NCBI GenBank assembly: GCA_041659605.1
Contig: JBAZXW010000013.1
Location: 1-64,000, forward strand
Reading direction: 5' to 3'
DNA from: Solimonas sp041659605
Lineage (GTDB): Bacteria > Pseudomonadota > Gammaproteobacteria > Nevskiales > Nevskiaceae
Length of the DNA: 64,000 nt
Below are positions 15,299 through 23,566 of this stretch, one piece after another (positions within the stretch are counted from its first letter, which is position 1; each line of letters starts with the position of its first letter). A program made the translations under genes and the position numbers. Below the pieces are notes generated by a model. That model worked only from the letters and a program-made list of their open reading frames with translations. It had not been told where the DNA came from and did no database searches.

Positions 15299-17428
15299 AT
15301 GGCGAGAGCCGAATTGAATACCGATACTTCTGGACAATCCGAGTTGGCGCTAGAAGCGTTCACGGTAGTGTCTTGTCCGCCTCTGTACGCTGTCGGAATC
15401 TTCGATGCAGGCATTACTGTACTGCGCCAACAGATCCGGGCTCTCAACCTGGCGTGGGCTCTCATTGAGGCCGGTCACCTTTCGGAATCCTCAGATCATC
15501 CAACGCGGATTGCCGTGATCGGCGCCGGGCTCACGGGGCTGACATTTTCGGCTGCGGTGCTGGCCAAGAAGGTCAACTGCGAGATCACACTTCTCGAAGA
15601 GCACGACACCCTGATGCCATTGCAGCAGGGCAGCGATACGCGCTGGCTTCATCCTCACATCTACGACTGGCCGGACGAAGGCAGCGAGGGCGACGTAGCG
15701 ATGTTGCCGTTGCTCAATTGGACTGCAGCCCGAGCGTCCGATGTCGTAGTCCAGATTCTGCAGGAATGGGGCCGGACTGTGGATGAAGCCGGTCCCCGTA
15801 TCACGTTGTACTGCAACACGCGTCACCTTCAGATATCCGCCACAACGCAAAACCCACATCACGCTCGCATCGAATGGGTGGGCGACAAGCGCGATCCGGC
15901 CAAAGGAACCTGTCGACTTGGGGATGGCACTGTCCACGGTCGCGCGGAATGCTTCGACTTAGTCGTTCTGGCCGTTGGCTTCGGAATCGAGGATGGCCAC
16001 CCATCGTACTGGCGCAATGAGACGATGGGCCAGCCCAGCCTTCGCCACCGTGGGCGAACGCACCTCATTTCGGGTCAGGGCGATGGTGCGATGATTGATC
16101 TTTTTCGTGTGCGCATCTCACAGTTCCGTCAAGACCGCATTCTCGAAGAGATGTTCGCTGGCGCACCCACGCTTGTCGCGAAACTCCGTCAGATCAAGGC
16201 GCGGCTGCGATCGTCACCGCAAGACATCCGGCTGTTCGACGAATTCGACGCCCTTTTTAGGACGGAGGAAGCGAAGCAGGTGCGCGACCGACTCGCCGGG
16301 CGCCTTCGTCGTGACACAGACGCACTTCTCAGAATTAAAGTCCGCGAAATTGCCGAGCTGCTCGATCCCAAGACAAGCCGCATGTCGTTTCAGAACTCAC
16401 TGCTTGCGTACCTTCTGTACTGCGTGGGCGGATTCGCACCCTCGACCGAGAGTGAAGACGACTTGCGCCAGCGTTATGCGATTCCGGATGAACTGGTTGT
16501 GCGGCGCCACGGAACTAAGCGACTCACTCAACTTCAGAGAACTTTGTCGACTTCATTGTTCGAAATCGTTAAGAACGCACATGAAAAGCTCGACGGTTTC
16601 GGCATGCAGGATGCTGAAGCGCTATGGCCCGGGGGATATTTTGGATACCCCGGTCGCGAAGCGGACTCAGAAAAGCTAACAGACGATCAACTGCGCAGTG
16701 TATGGCGCAAAGAGTACCTGCCCGGCCCAACTGAACTTATCGCATCGACCATTTGTGGCGCCGTTGTTGGTATGGTCTACGACATCCGACCTGCAGTGAA
16801 GCACCTGCGCGTTACGCTCCACCGTGTCCTTCCGCTTGAGAAGGAACTCCTATTGCAGCAGGCGTGCGACTATCAAGGTCTAGGCTTTAGCCAACCAAAA
16901 TCTACTGCCGGCCGCACTTTCCCCGTCGTCAATGCAATGATCGGACTTGCTTGGCGGTCGTGCCAACCTGCGCGGACAAAGCTCCATGCGACCAAGGACA
17001 GCATGCGGAACGCGATGAGTGCGCTCAATCTTCAAGTCGCCGCGCGTGAAAATCGCGAGGCGGCCTACATCTTGGCCATTCCGATTCTGCAGCCAGACAG
17101 CGACTGTCGCCCTCCGGACCGTGTGGTTGCAGTTCTCTATCTCGACAGCAAGGACGATGGCTTTTGGCTCGAAGAGCGGGAGATCGATCGCCTTGTCGGC
17201 GTGGTGAAGGCGTCCATTCTGGCAATTCGGCAGCAACAGTTTGCGGGGGTTCGCAATATCCCATTCCCTAACGCCCCTGCGCAGAATCGCGACGATGGAA
17301 GCGCTTCAGCGGAAACTGAAGCAATAGAGCTCCTAGGCGCCGATCGTGCGCCTGTTCTTGATGGTGGATTTGTGCTAAATTATGAAAGATTAGATCCAGC
17401 ATCGCCTTTCGCGTTTCGGACCAAGTAG
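15299..17428 (+). CDS. FAD/NAD(P)-binding oxidoreductase-like protein with a C-terminal GAF-like domain
   Basis: 709 residues, no signal peptide. After about 70 N-terminal residues comes a Rossmann dinucleotide-binding motif, I-A-V-I-G-A-G-L-T-G-L near residue 75, followed by the acidic end of strand 2 (L-L-E-E-H-D), as in FAD-dependent oxidoreductases. The middle (residues 270-480) is charged and helical. Residues about 510-655 resemble a GAF sensor: G-R-T-F-P-V-V-N-A-M-I-G-L-A-W, A-Y-I-L-A-I-P-I, R-V-V-A-V-L-Y-L-D-S, then a helix. A redox enzyme joined to a sensor domain is unusual. It heads an operon with an ASCH-like protein and a P-loop kinase. Its role is unknown; composition and context suggest horizontally acquired cargo. 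Confidence 0.65.
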   Translation: MARAELNTDTSGQSELALEAFTVVSCPPLYAVGIFDAGITVLRQQIRALNLAWALIEAGHLSESSDHPTRIAVIGAGLTGLTFSAAVLAKKVNCEITLLEEHDTLMPLQQGSDTRWLHPHIYDWPDEGSEGDVAMLPLLNWTAARASDVVVQILQEWGRTVDEAGPRITLYCNTRHLQISATTQNPHHARIEWVGDKRDPAKGTCRLGDGTVHGRAECFDLVVLAVGFGIEDGHPSYWRNETMGQPSLRHRGRTHLISGQGDGAMIDLFRVRISQFRQDRILEEMFAGAPTLVAKLRQIKARLRSSPQDIRLFDEFDALFRTEEAKQVRDRLAGRLRRDTDALLRIKVREIAELLDPKTSRMSFQNSLLAYLLYCVGGFAPSTESEDDLRQRYAIPDELVVRRHGTKRLTQLQRTLSTSLFEIVKNAHEKLDGFGMQDAEALWPGGYFGYPGREADSEKLTDDQLRSVWRKEYLPGPTELIASTICGAVVGMVYDIRPAVKHLRVTLHRVLPLEKELLLQQACDYQGLGFSQPKSTAGRTFPVVNAMIGLAWRSCQPARTKLHATKDSMRNAMSALNLQVAARENREAAYILAIPILQPDSDCRPPDRVVAVLYLDSKDDGFWLEEREIDRLVGVVKASILAIRQQQFAGVRNIPFPNAPAQNRDDGSASAETEAIELLGADRAPVLDGGFVLNYERLDPASPFAFRTK

Positions 17429-17467
17429 GCTCTGGCGGAACAACGGAACAGCAAACCCATCGGTGTA

Positions 17468-17800
17468 ATGCAAATCGCTGACCGACAGTCCACAGCAGGG
17501 ATCACCCCAGCTAGGGGTGTAAGGGTCCATGACCTCAAATGCTGGCCTCAGTTCTTCACCGCGATTGCAGCCGGCGACAAGCGCCACGACTTGCGCCGCG
17601 CCCATGATCGACATTTCGAAGTAGGCGATCGATTGCGTCTACGCGAGTTCGATCCGCAGTTGAGCGCGTACACCGGGCGAGAGCAGATCGTTGTGGTTAC
17701 ATACATCACTTCCGCCGAGCACCGTTGCTCGTTATCCGATCAGGCCCTGCATCCAGATTATTGCATTCTCAGCATTGCACCCGTTGACGCAGCGCCTTGA
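17468..17800 (+). CDS. DUF3850 / ASCH-like (PUA-fold) protein
   Basis: A 110-residue protein. From about residue 20 it follows the DUF3850 pattern: V-H-D-L-K-C-W-P-Q-F-F-T-A-I-A-A-G-D-K-R, R-R-A-H-D-R-H-F-E-V-G-D-R-L-R-L-R-E-F-D, Y-T-G-R-E-Q-I-V-V-V-T-Y-I, ending Y-C-I-L-S-I. ASCH/PUA folds bind RNA or modified nucleotides in characterised relatives. It follows the FAD/GAF gene by 39 bp and overlaps the kinase start by 4 bp, so translation is coupled. The first 19 residues are not part of the domain and the start is uncertain. Confidence 0.75.
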   Translation: MQIADRQSTAGITPARGVRVHDLKCWPQFFTAIAAGDKRHDLRRAHDRHFEVGDRLRLREFDPQLSAYTGREQIVVVTYITSAEHRCSLSDQALHPDYCILSIAPVDAAP

Positions 17801-18348
17801 AACAAGTGTTGATAGGCTTGGCAGGATATTCTGGAGCAGGAAAGACAACTGCAATCGACTATTTTGTTAGTCAAGGTCTCGGCGTGAACTATTACGCCGG
17901 AAGCATTCTCCTCGAAGAGATTGCGAAGCGGGGGCTTGAGCAAACTCCAGATGTCGAGCGTGCAGTACGTGAAGAAATGCGAGCCGTTTCTGGTATGGCA
18001 GTCTTCGCTCAGCTCGCTCTACCTCGTATTCGGGAGATGTGCGCCAACGGAAATGTGTTTCTCGACGCGATCTATTGTCCGGAAGAGCAGAAGTGCTACC
18101 AAGATGCATTCGGCGACAAATTGGCAGTAGTCGCCGTATCCGCCTCAGTTGAAACCCGAATAGCTCGCCTTGCGTGTCGCGCCGACCGACCGATGCCTCG
18201 AGAAAAGTTGGAGGCCAGAGACGCCTTGGAGCGGAACTTTTTCAAGCTGGACGAAGTGGTTGCAAATGCAACCATTCAGATCAACAACGACAACACGCTA
18301 CAGGAGTTCCAACGAACGCTGGACGAGTTGCGGGGTCGGCTGGCTTAG
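17797..18348 (+). CDS. P-loop nucleotide or dephospho-CoA kinase-like protein
   Basis: 183 residues from a TTG that overlaps the previous stop (TTGA). Walker A is G-Y-S-G-A-G-K-T at residues 10-17. The remainder fits small nucleoside-monophosphate or dephospho-CoA kinases: N-Y-Y-A-G-S-I-L-L-E-E-I, V-F-L-D-A-I-Y-C-P-E-E, V-V-A-V-S-A-S-V-E-T-R-I-A-R-L, R-A-D-R-P-M-P and a lid segment. The end I-Q-I-N-N-D-N-T-L resembles the dNMP-kinase I-x-N-x-G-t motif. The substrate cannot be read from sequence. The gene end overlaps the convergent Nudix gene by 51 bp. Confidence 0.75.
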   Translation: MKQVLIGLAGYSGAGKTTAIDYFVSQGLGVNYYAGSILLEEIAKRGLEQTPDVERAVREEMRAVSGMAVFAQLALPRIREMCANGNVFLDAIYCPEEQKCYQDAFGDKLAVVAVSASVETRIARLACRADRPMPREKLEARDALERNFFKLDEVVANATIQINNDNTLQEFQRTLDELRGRLA

Positions 18349-18759
18349 TTGCCTCGTGTTGCGCTGTAATCGCTTACGCAGCTTAGGCAGAATCCCTTCC
18401 GCTATGCTTGGGGCAAGCGGTAAAGAGCGGGGCTTCCGTATATCCACCCAAGCAAGCTCTTCGATTTCAGCCTGTGGTGTTGGTATCCCGTGCAGCTCAC
18501 CGCAGTACAGACGGACCACCACCGCGGCATCCTTGACGCCAGCTGCTCGATTCGAAAATACGCCCGCGAAACTCGGGGATCCGACAGCGCAGCCAAGCTC
18601 TTCTTTCACTTCCCGTGAAAGCGCTTCTAGATCCCCCTCTGTCCCCTCAGGCTTCCCACCGGGCAGGATGAAGAGGGAATCTCCGCGCTTGCGGACCACG
18701 AGTAGCCGCTCGCCGTTTAACACGGCTAGCCCTACCTTTGTGATCCACCTATAAGCCAT
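18298..18759 (-). CDS. Nudix hydrolase
   Basis: The ATG at 18759 lies within the end of the upstream gene (ATGGCTTATAG), so the two are coupled; a longer frame upstream lacks family likeness. The 153-residue product has a complete Nudix box: G-G-K-P-E-G-T-E-G-D-L-E-A-L-S-R-E-V-K-E followed by E-L-G, with the metal-binding R-E-x-x-E-E-style core (here R-E-V-K-E-E). Such enzymes hydrolyse nucleoside diphosphates linked to another group. It closes an operon led by an RHH-like gene and faces the kinase operon, a juxtaposition that suggests nucleotide metabolism or damage control. Confidence 0.85.
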   Translation of the reverse strand: MAYRWITKVGLAVLNGERLLVVRKRGDSLFILPGGKPEGTEGDLEALSREVKEELGCAVGSPSFAGVFSNRAAGVKDAAVVVRLYCGELHGIPTPQAEIEELAWVDIRKPRSLPLAPSIAEGILPKLRKRLQRNTRQLSQPTPQLVQRSLELL

Positions 18760-19225
18760 TCGCGCGACCTGATTCTGCACAGACTGGGTACATACCTTTC
18801 GGCAGCGTCGCCCCCAACCTCCAAATGGGAGCCAATCGCCACAAGCCTGAAGATCGGCGCGAGTCGCGCTTGTCGGCGCCCTCGCCACAATCGCATTTGC
18901 ATGCAACGAAACTTCGGAGTGGGGACGCTATAGCTCGTCGAAAGGCGCGTCCATGCACAAGGTTGTGGATAACGTTGTTAACTGCGAGGTAGCAGCGAAA
19001 CAAATTTCCTTGTGCGGCCGCACGATACACCGGCTCGGAGATGGTCCTTTGCCCCCACGGGCTGGCGAGAAGCGGCCTGCCCTCCGGTAACGCGACTGCG
19101 TGCCCAATCCCGATCCTGGCACTTGGGTTTCGCGAGATCTCGGGCAACGGCTTCAGAATAGCGACAACCGGAACCGCCATATCCAAGTCGCGGCGTAGCG
19201 CCCGAGCGACGTGGCTAGCTTTCAT
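18749..19225 (-). CDS. hypothetical protein between RHH-like and Nudix genes
   Basis: A 158-residue protein of no recognised family. The start ATG overlaps the previous gene's stop (ATGA) and the stop overlaps the Nudix start, so it is part of a tightly coupled three-gene set, which is the main support for it being real. The first 60 residues (A-S-H-V-A-R-A-L-R-R-D-L-D-M-A-V-P-V-V-A-I-L-K-P) look structured. The Ser/Arg/Cys-rich tail is less protein-like, so a frameshift late in the gene cannot be excluded. Confidence 0.5.
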   Translation of the reverse strand: MKASHVARALRRDLDMAVPVVAILKPLPEISRNPSARIGIGHAVALPEGRPLLASPWGQRTISEPVYRAAAQGNLFRCYLAVNNVIHNLVHGRAFRRAIASPLRSFVACKCDCGEGADKRDSRRSSGLWRLAPIWRLGATLPKGMYPVCAESGRANGL

Positions 19226-19419
19226 TCTTGGCTTGGCAGTATGAGCCGCTTTTCGTGGATCAGCTGAGCCAATGACTGCGCAATCAGTCGTTCGGCAGCC
19301 TCGGCCTGGTTCTTGCCGAAAAGCCCAGTGTCCACCAGCGCGCGAAGCAAACCCACCACCTTACCGGTCGTCGAGATGGTGAACTGGACCGTTTCGATCT
19401 GGTTTTCCTTACGCGCCAT
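19222..19419 (-). CDS. small ribbon-helix-helix-like protein
   Basis: 65 residues: T-V-Q-F-T-I-S-T-T-G-K-V-V-G-L-L-R-A-L-V-D-T-G-L-F-G-K-N-Q-A-E-A-A-E-R-L-I. The beta strand followed by two helices with a G-x-F-G-K-N turn resembles RHH DNA-binding proteins. The promoter region just upstream contains the repeated word CCATAAC (around 19418 and 19431), a possible site for autoregulation. It is first in an operon with an unknown gene and the Nudix gene. Confidence 0.65.
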   Translation of the reverse strand: MARKENQIETVQFTISTTGKVVGLLRALVDTGLFGKNQAEAAERLIAQSLAQLIHEKRLILPSQE

Positions 19420-19561
19420 AACAGTAACTATGCCATAACTACCAGATTTATACTCTTTGAGGCTCGATGGTACGAATGCGGGTGATCCGGCATAGGGCGG
19501 GGCCCACCGTTATTGGGCGCAGACTGAAAGCTTTCTCACCAATATTGGAACTTCCCAGTAG

Positions 19562-20155
19562 GAGTTCGACCGCCGTTCGCTGGAAGTGCTGCGCGAACCG
19601 CTGGAAAGCGGCCAGATCACCGTGTCGCGCGCGGCGCGTCAGGTCGACTTCCCCGCCCGCTTCCAGCTCGTCGCGGCGATGAATCCCTGCCCCTGCGGCT
19701 GGCTCGGCGATGCTTCGGGCAAATGCCGCTGCACGCCGGACCAGGTGCTGCGCTATCGCGCGAAAGTCTCCGGCCCGCTGCTGGACCGCATCGATCTGCA
19801 GCTGTTCGTGCCGCGCGTCGAAGCCGCGCAGCTCGGCGCCAGGGCCGGTCCGGCGGAATCCAGCGCCGCGGTCCGCGATCGCGTCGTGGCTGCCCGCGCC
19901 ATCCAGCTGCAGCGACAGAACGGCATCAACGCGGACTTGCACGGCAAGGCGCTGGACCTGCACGCGCGCCCGTCCGCCGAAGCCGAACGCCTGCTGCAGT
20001 CGGCGCTGGTGCGCCATCTGCTGACCGCGCGCTCCTACCATCGCTGCCTGCGCGTGGCCCGCACGCTGGCCGATCTCGACGGCAGTGGCGAGATCGGGGC
20101 TGCCCACGCTGCCGAGGCGCTGCGCTACCGCGAACTCGATCGCTCTGCGCCGTGA
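19562..20155 (+). pseudogene. comM: comM (YifB-type Mg-chelatase-like ATPase), 3' fragment
   Basis: Reading from E-F-D-R-R-S-L-E-V-L-R-E-P-L-E-S-G, the 197 codons match the C-terminal 40 percent of ComM: V-S-R-A-A-R-Q-V-D-F-P-A-R-F, A-A-M-N-P-C-P-C-G-W, L-L-D-R-I-D-L, and the Y-H-R-C-L-R-V-A-R-T-L-A-D-L end domain. An in-frame TAG stands at 19559-19561, directly before the Glu codon, and the N-terminal ATPase half is absent upstream. ComM is a hexameric helicase-like motor for branch migration in transformation. Loss of the 5' part at a sharp point next to accessory genes indicates insertion of an island in comM. Confidence 0.9.
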
Positions 20156-20163
20156 ACAAAAAA

Positions 20164-20189
20164 AGAGGGCCGCACACGTGCGGCCCTCT
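20164..20189 (-). terminator. Rho-independent terminator of the porin gene
   Basis: A 12-bp stem (AGAGGGCCGCAC and complement) with a 2-nt loop, next to an A-run at 20156-20164 that becomes a T-run on the minus strand. It serves the TorF porin gene and sits between it and the comM end. Confidence 0.8.
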
Positions 20190-20215
20190 CCCGGGTCCAG
20201 CAAACCAGCTGATGC

Positions 20216-20971
20216 TTAGAAATCGAAGACCTTCTTGAGGCCGACGACGACCTTCACGCCATCGTCGTCGCCCGGCAGCGTGCCGAAGCCCTGGCCTTCT
20301 TCCAGCGTCGTGTTGTACAGGCCCAGAGAGGCGGTGACGCCGCCGTCGAGGGTCTTGGCCAGCGAGACGCTGTAGTCGACGTACTCATCGCCCCACGCGA
20401 CTTCCGTGCCGTCGCCGCTGCTCTGGCCGGCTTGCAAGCCGAGCGTGACCGTCTCGGACAACGGAATGTTGGCGAGCAGGTTGATGTAGAGGAAGTCTGT
20501 GTCCTTGCCCGCGCCATCCGCCGCGGTTTCGGTGGCCTCGCCCAGGTAGTCCGGCGTGTAGTAAACCTGCAGCGCGAACCAGCTGATCGAAGCCTTGCCG
20601 TAGATCTCGTAGTAGTCGTAGCCCTCGTCGCCGCCCAGGTCCTCTTGATCTTCGTTGTAGAGGTAGTAGATGGCGCCGAAATCCAGGCCCACCGGGCCGG
20701 CCTTGAACGCGTAGCCGCCGTACAGGTCGAGCTCGGTACCGCCCGAGGCCGCAGCGCCGCCGGTGTTGGACGCCCAAGTACCCACGTAAACGCCGGCGTC
20801 AGTCGCGAAATCGATACCGCCCTGAACGGCGGCGCCACCGCTTTGCTCGATGCCGCGGAACAAGTACTCGCTGACCACACCGACGTTGCCGGTGACGCCC
20901 GCCAGGGCGCTTCCCGAGAACGCAGCCGCGCCGAGAACAACGGCGCCAACCACCGCACGCTTGAATGTCAT
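20216..20971 (-). CDS. TorF-family putative porin
   Basis: 251 residues with a signal peptide ending G-S-A-L-A. The mature part starts G-V-T-G-N-V-G-V-V-S-E-Y-L-F-R-G-I-E-Q-S, the diagnostic start of the TorF (Gcw_chp) family. Strands with alternating aromatic and polar residues continue to a terminal Phe (K-K-V-F-D-F), as for outer-membrane barrels. Related proteins are assumed to be small-solute porins; the substrate is unknown. It has its own terminator and stands alone. Confidence 0.85.
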   Translation of the reverse strand: MTFKRAVVGAVVLGAAAFSGSALAGVTGNVGVVSEYLFRGIEQSGGAAVQGGIDFATDAGVYVGTWASNTGGAAASGGTELDLYGGYAFKAGPVGLDFGAIYYLYNEDQEDLGGDEGYDYYEIYGKASISWFALQVYYTPDYLGEATETAADGAGKDTDFLYINLLANIPLSETVTLGLQAGQSSGDGTEVAWGDEYVDYSVSLAKTLDGGVTASLGLYNTTLEEGQGFGTLPGDDDGVKVVVGLKKVFDF

Positions 20972-21195
20972 CTGAATGCCCCTCTCAAAGTTCTAGACGA
21001 ATCCGCGGTTGGCAAGCAGACGGCCGCGGCCCCGAGCCGTTAACGCAAGCCTCATGCCATCGCTGCTTGTCACAAAACAATCGTGTTCCGCACCACAATC
21101 TCCCACAGGCCGGAGGACGCACTGTTTTGATGCACAGCCGGGCCTCAAACATGCGCGAACGCACCTTGTCGGTGCAGACTTTTGCGTAAAGCAGT

Positions 21196-21221
21196 AAAAA
21201 GGCCGGCATCGCCGGCCTTTT
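21196..21221 (-). terminator. Rho-independent terminator of the cytochrome c gene
   Basis: AAAAGGCCGGC and its complement flank ATC; the minus strand ends in a T-run. It lies 25 bp after the cytochrome stop. Confidence 0.8.
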
Positions 21222-21246
21222 GCACTCGTGTCTGCAGAAAGCGGGA

Positions 21247-21732
21247 TCAGATGCCCGCTTGCTTCATCAAATACTGCACCGCACCGCGGACTTCATCTTC
21301 GCTGAGACTGGCGTCGCCACCCTTCGGGGGCATCGCATTCTTGCCCTTCGTCGCCGACGCAACCAGTCCATCCAGGCCACCCGCCGCACTGGCGCGCGCC
21401 GCCCAGGCGGCCTTGTCGCCAATTTTCGGCGCACCGAGCACGCCGGCGCCGTGGCAACCGGTGCAGAGTTTGGCGTTGACCTGCTCGCCGGTCATCGGCG
21501 CGCGTGCCGGCGCGGCCGCGGAAACCTTGAGCAGGGCCGCGGGATCGGTGACCACCTTGCCGACCGGCTTGATGCGCTCCTCGATCTGGGCGAGCGCCTG
21601 CGGATCGACAACGTCGTCGTCGTCACTGATCAGCGACGCGGCGATGACGCAGATGAAGAAAATGCCGAACAGTCCGGCCATGACCATGCCGAGATTGGCG
21701 AAGAAGACCTTGTCTTGGTCCTTGTGTTCCAC
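21247..21732 (-). CDS. membrane-anchored cytochrome c5-type protein
   Basis: The frame is open further upstream, but GTG 21732 has AAGGAG six bases before it, giving 161 residues. Residues 5-35 are a single membrane anchor (F-F-A-N-L-G-M-V-M-A-G-L-F-G-I-F-F-I-C-V-I-A-A). The periplasmic part has one haem site L-C-T-G-C-H-G-A-G near residue 88 and a Met ligand region N-A-M-P-P-K-G-G, as in cytochrome c5. It carries electrons at the inner membrane face, and terminal oxidases are usual partners. It is divergent from the antiporter gene. Confidence 0.85.
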   Translation of the reverse strand: MEHKDQDKVFFANLGMVMAGLFGIFFICVIAASLISDDDDVVDPQALAQIEERIKPVGKVVTDPAALLKVSAAAPARAPMTGEQVNAKLCTGCHGAGVLGAPKIGDKAAWAARASAAGGLDGLVASATKGKNAMPPKGGDASLSEDEVRGAVQYLMKQAGI

Positions 21733-21841
21733 TGAAAACTCCTTGGGAAGCGCCCCCGTAAGAGGCGGCAAAGTATAGCGGCCGGACCTGTCAGCGCCTA
21801 GCTTGCTTGAGCCTTGGGCGGCGCCCGCTACACTCGCCGCG

Positions 21842-23560
21842 ATGGAGTTCACCAACCAGCTGATCTTTCTCGCCGGCCTGCTGTTCCTGGTGAGCATTCT
21901 CGCCACCGTCATCACACCGCGCCTGGGCATCCCGCTGCTGCTGGTGTTCCTGCTGATCGGCATGCTCGCCGGCGAGGACGGTCCGGGCGGCATCGCGTTC
22001 AGCAACTATCCGCTGGCGAATCTGGCCGCGACTGCGGCGCTCGCGGTGGTGCTGTTCGACGGTGGCCTGCGCACGCGCTTCGAGAACTTCCGCGTGGGCC
22101 TCAGGCCTGCGCTGAGCCTGGCGACCGTCGGCGTGCTGATCACGGCCGGCGTCACCGGCGCATTCAGCGCGTGGCTGCTCGACCTGAGCCTGGCCGAGGG
22201 CCTGCTGATCGGGGCGATCGTCGGCTCGACCGACGCGGCCGCGGTGTTCTCGCTGCTGCACACGCGCGCGATGTCCTTGAACCAGCGTGTCAGCGCGGCG
22301 CTGGAGATCGAGTCCGGCACCAACGATCCGATGGCGGTGTTCCTGACGCTGGCGCTGATCCTCTATCTGCAGGCGCCCGCACAATTCGGCGTCGATGCCG
22401 CCGCCTGGATGTTCCTGCAGCAGCTCGCGATCGGTGCGGCGATGGGCCTGGCCGGCGGCGCGGTGCTGGTGCGCGCGCTCAACCGCCTGCCGCTCGCCGA
22501 CTCGCTGTACCCGCTGCTGGCCTTGTTCGGCGGTCTGTTGATCTTCGGCCTGACCGCGCTCGCCAACGGCAGCGGCTTCCTGGCCGTCTATCTCGCCGGC
22601 CTGATCCTCGGCAACCGGCCGATCCGCGCCGCCGCCGGCATCCGCCGCTTCCACGACGGCATCGCCTGGATGAGCCAGATCGGCATGTTCGTGATCCTCG
22701 GCTTGCTGGTCACGCCGAGCAAGCTGGTGCCGCTGATCCAGCCCGGCCTGCTGATCTCCGCGGTGCTGATCGTCGTCGGGCGTCCGCTCGCGGTCTGGCT
22801 GAGCCTGCTGCCGTTTCGCTTTCCATGGCGCGAGCGGCTCTACATCGCCTGGGTCGGCCTGCGCGGCTCGGTGCCGATCGTGCTCGCGACCTATCCGTGG
22901 CTGGCGAACCTGGACCACGCGGAACTGTTCTTCGACATCGCTTTCTTCATCGTGCTGGTGTCCCTGGTGGTGCAGGGCTCGACCGTTGCGGCGATGGCGC
23001 GCCTGCTCAAGCTGCAGGTTCCCGCAACCTCGGCGCGCATCCATCGCGTCGACATCGACCTGCCCGGCCAGAGCGGCTTCGAGGTCGTCAGCTACCGCCT
23101 CGCTCACAACAGCCGCCTGGTCGGCATGCGCGCCAAGGACATCGAGCTGCCTGAACTGGCGCGCGTGATCTGCGTGTCGCGCGGTGGCCGCATGCTCGGC
23201 TATCGCGAGTGGGGCGAGCTGCGGACCGGCGATTACCTGTCGTTGCTGACGCCGCAGTCACAGCTGCCGCTGCTCGACCGTGTCTTCGAATCCGCGCAGG
23301 AGCTGGCCGGCGCGCAGGCGCGTCGCTACTTCGGCGAGTTCGTCGTCAGCGGCGACGCCGCGCTCGACGATCTGTGCGCAGCCTATGGAGTCACGGCGCC
23401 CGCCGACAGCGTCGGTCGAACACTGGGCGAGGTCGTGCGCCAGCACCTGCCGCATCCGGTGGTCGGCGATCGCCTGCGCCTGGGCGAGCTGGAACTGGTC
23501 GTGCGCAAGATCGACGGCGACCGACCGGTCGACATCGGCCTGCGCCTGCCGCACGAATGA
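21842..23560 (+). CDS. nhaP2: NhaP2/CvrA-type potassium/proton antiporter
   Basis: 572 residues from ATG 21842 (M-E-F-T-N-Q-L-I-F); the longer open frame upstream is not family-like. About 12-13 membrane segments cover residues 5-400, including the CPA1 signatures V-V-L-F-D-G-G-L-R-T and G-S-T-D-A-A-A-V-F, and E-S-G-T-N-D-P, with the ion-binding N-D pair. After the membrane part comes a TrkA-C-like domain (Y-R-L-A-H-N-S-R-L-V-G-M, residues about 410-480), then a C-terminal CorC/HlyC-like domain. The family exports cations in exchange for protons at the inner membrane. Confidence 0.9.
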   Translation: MEFTNQLIFLAGLLFLVSILATVITPRLGIPLLLVFLLIGMLAGEDGPGGIAFSNYPLANLAATAALAVVLFDGGLRTRFENFRVGLRPALSLATVGVLITAGVTGAFSAWLLDLSLAEGLLIGAIVGSTDAAAVFSLLHTRAMSLNQRVSAALEIESGTNDPMAVFLTLALILYLQAPAQFGVDAAAWMFLQQLAIGAAMGLAGGAVLVRALNRLPLADSLYPLLALFGGLLIFGLTALANGSGFLAVYLAGLILGNRPIRAAAGIRRFHDGIAWMSQIGMFVILGLLVTPSKLVPLIQPGLLISAVLIVVGRPLAVWLSLLPFRFPWRERLYIAWVGLRGSVPIVLATYPWLANLDHAELFFDIAFFIVLVSLVVQGSTVAAMARLLKLQVPATSARIHRVDIDLPGQSGFEVVSYRLAHNSRLVGMRAKDIELPELARVICVSRGGRMLGYREWGELRTGDYLSLLTPQSQLPLLDRVFESAQELAGAQARRYFGEFVVSGDAALDDLCAAYGVTAPADSVGRTLGEVVRQHLPHPVVGDRLRLGELELVVRKIDGDRPVDIGLRLPHE

Positions 23561-23566
23561 CGGCGG

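Noticed and set aside
19545..19561. GAACTTCCC before the comM remnant as residual comM sequence (codons E-L-P) with a 5-bp insertion
   Set aside because: The bases further upstream do not match comM at all, so the likeness is probably accidental.
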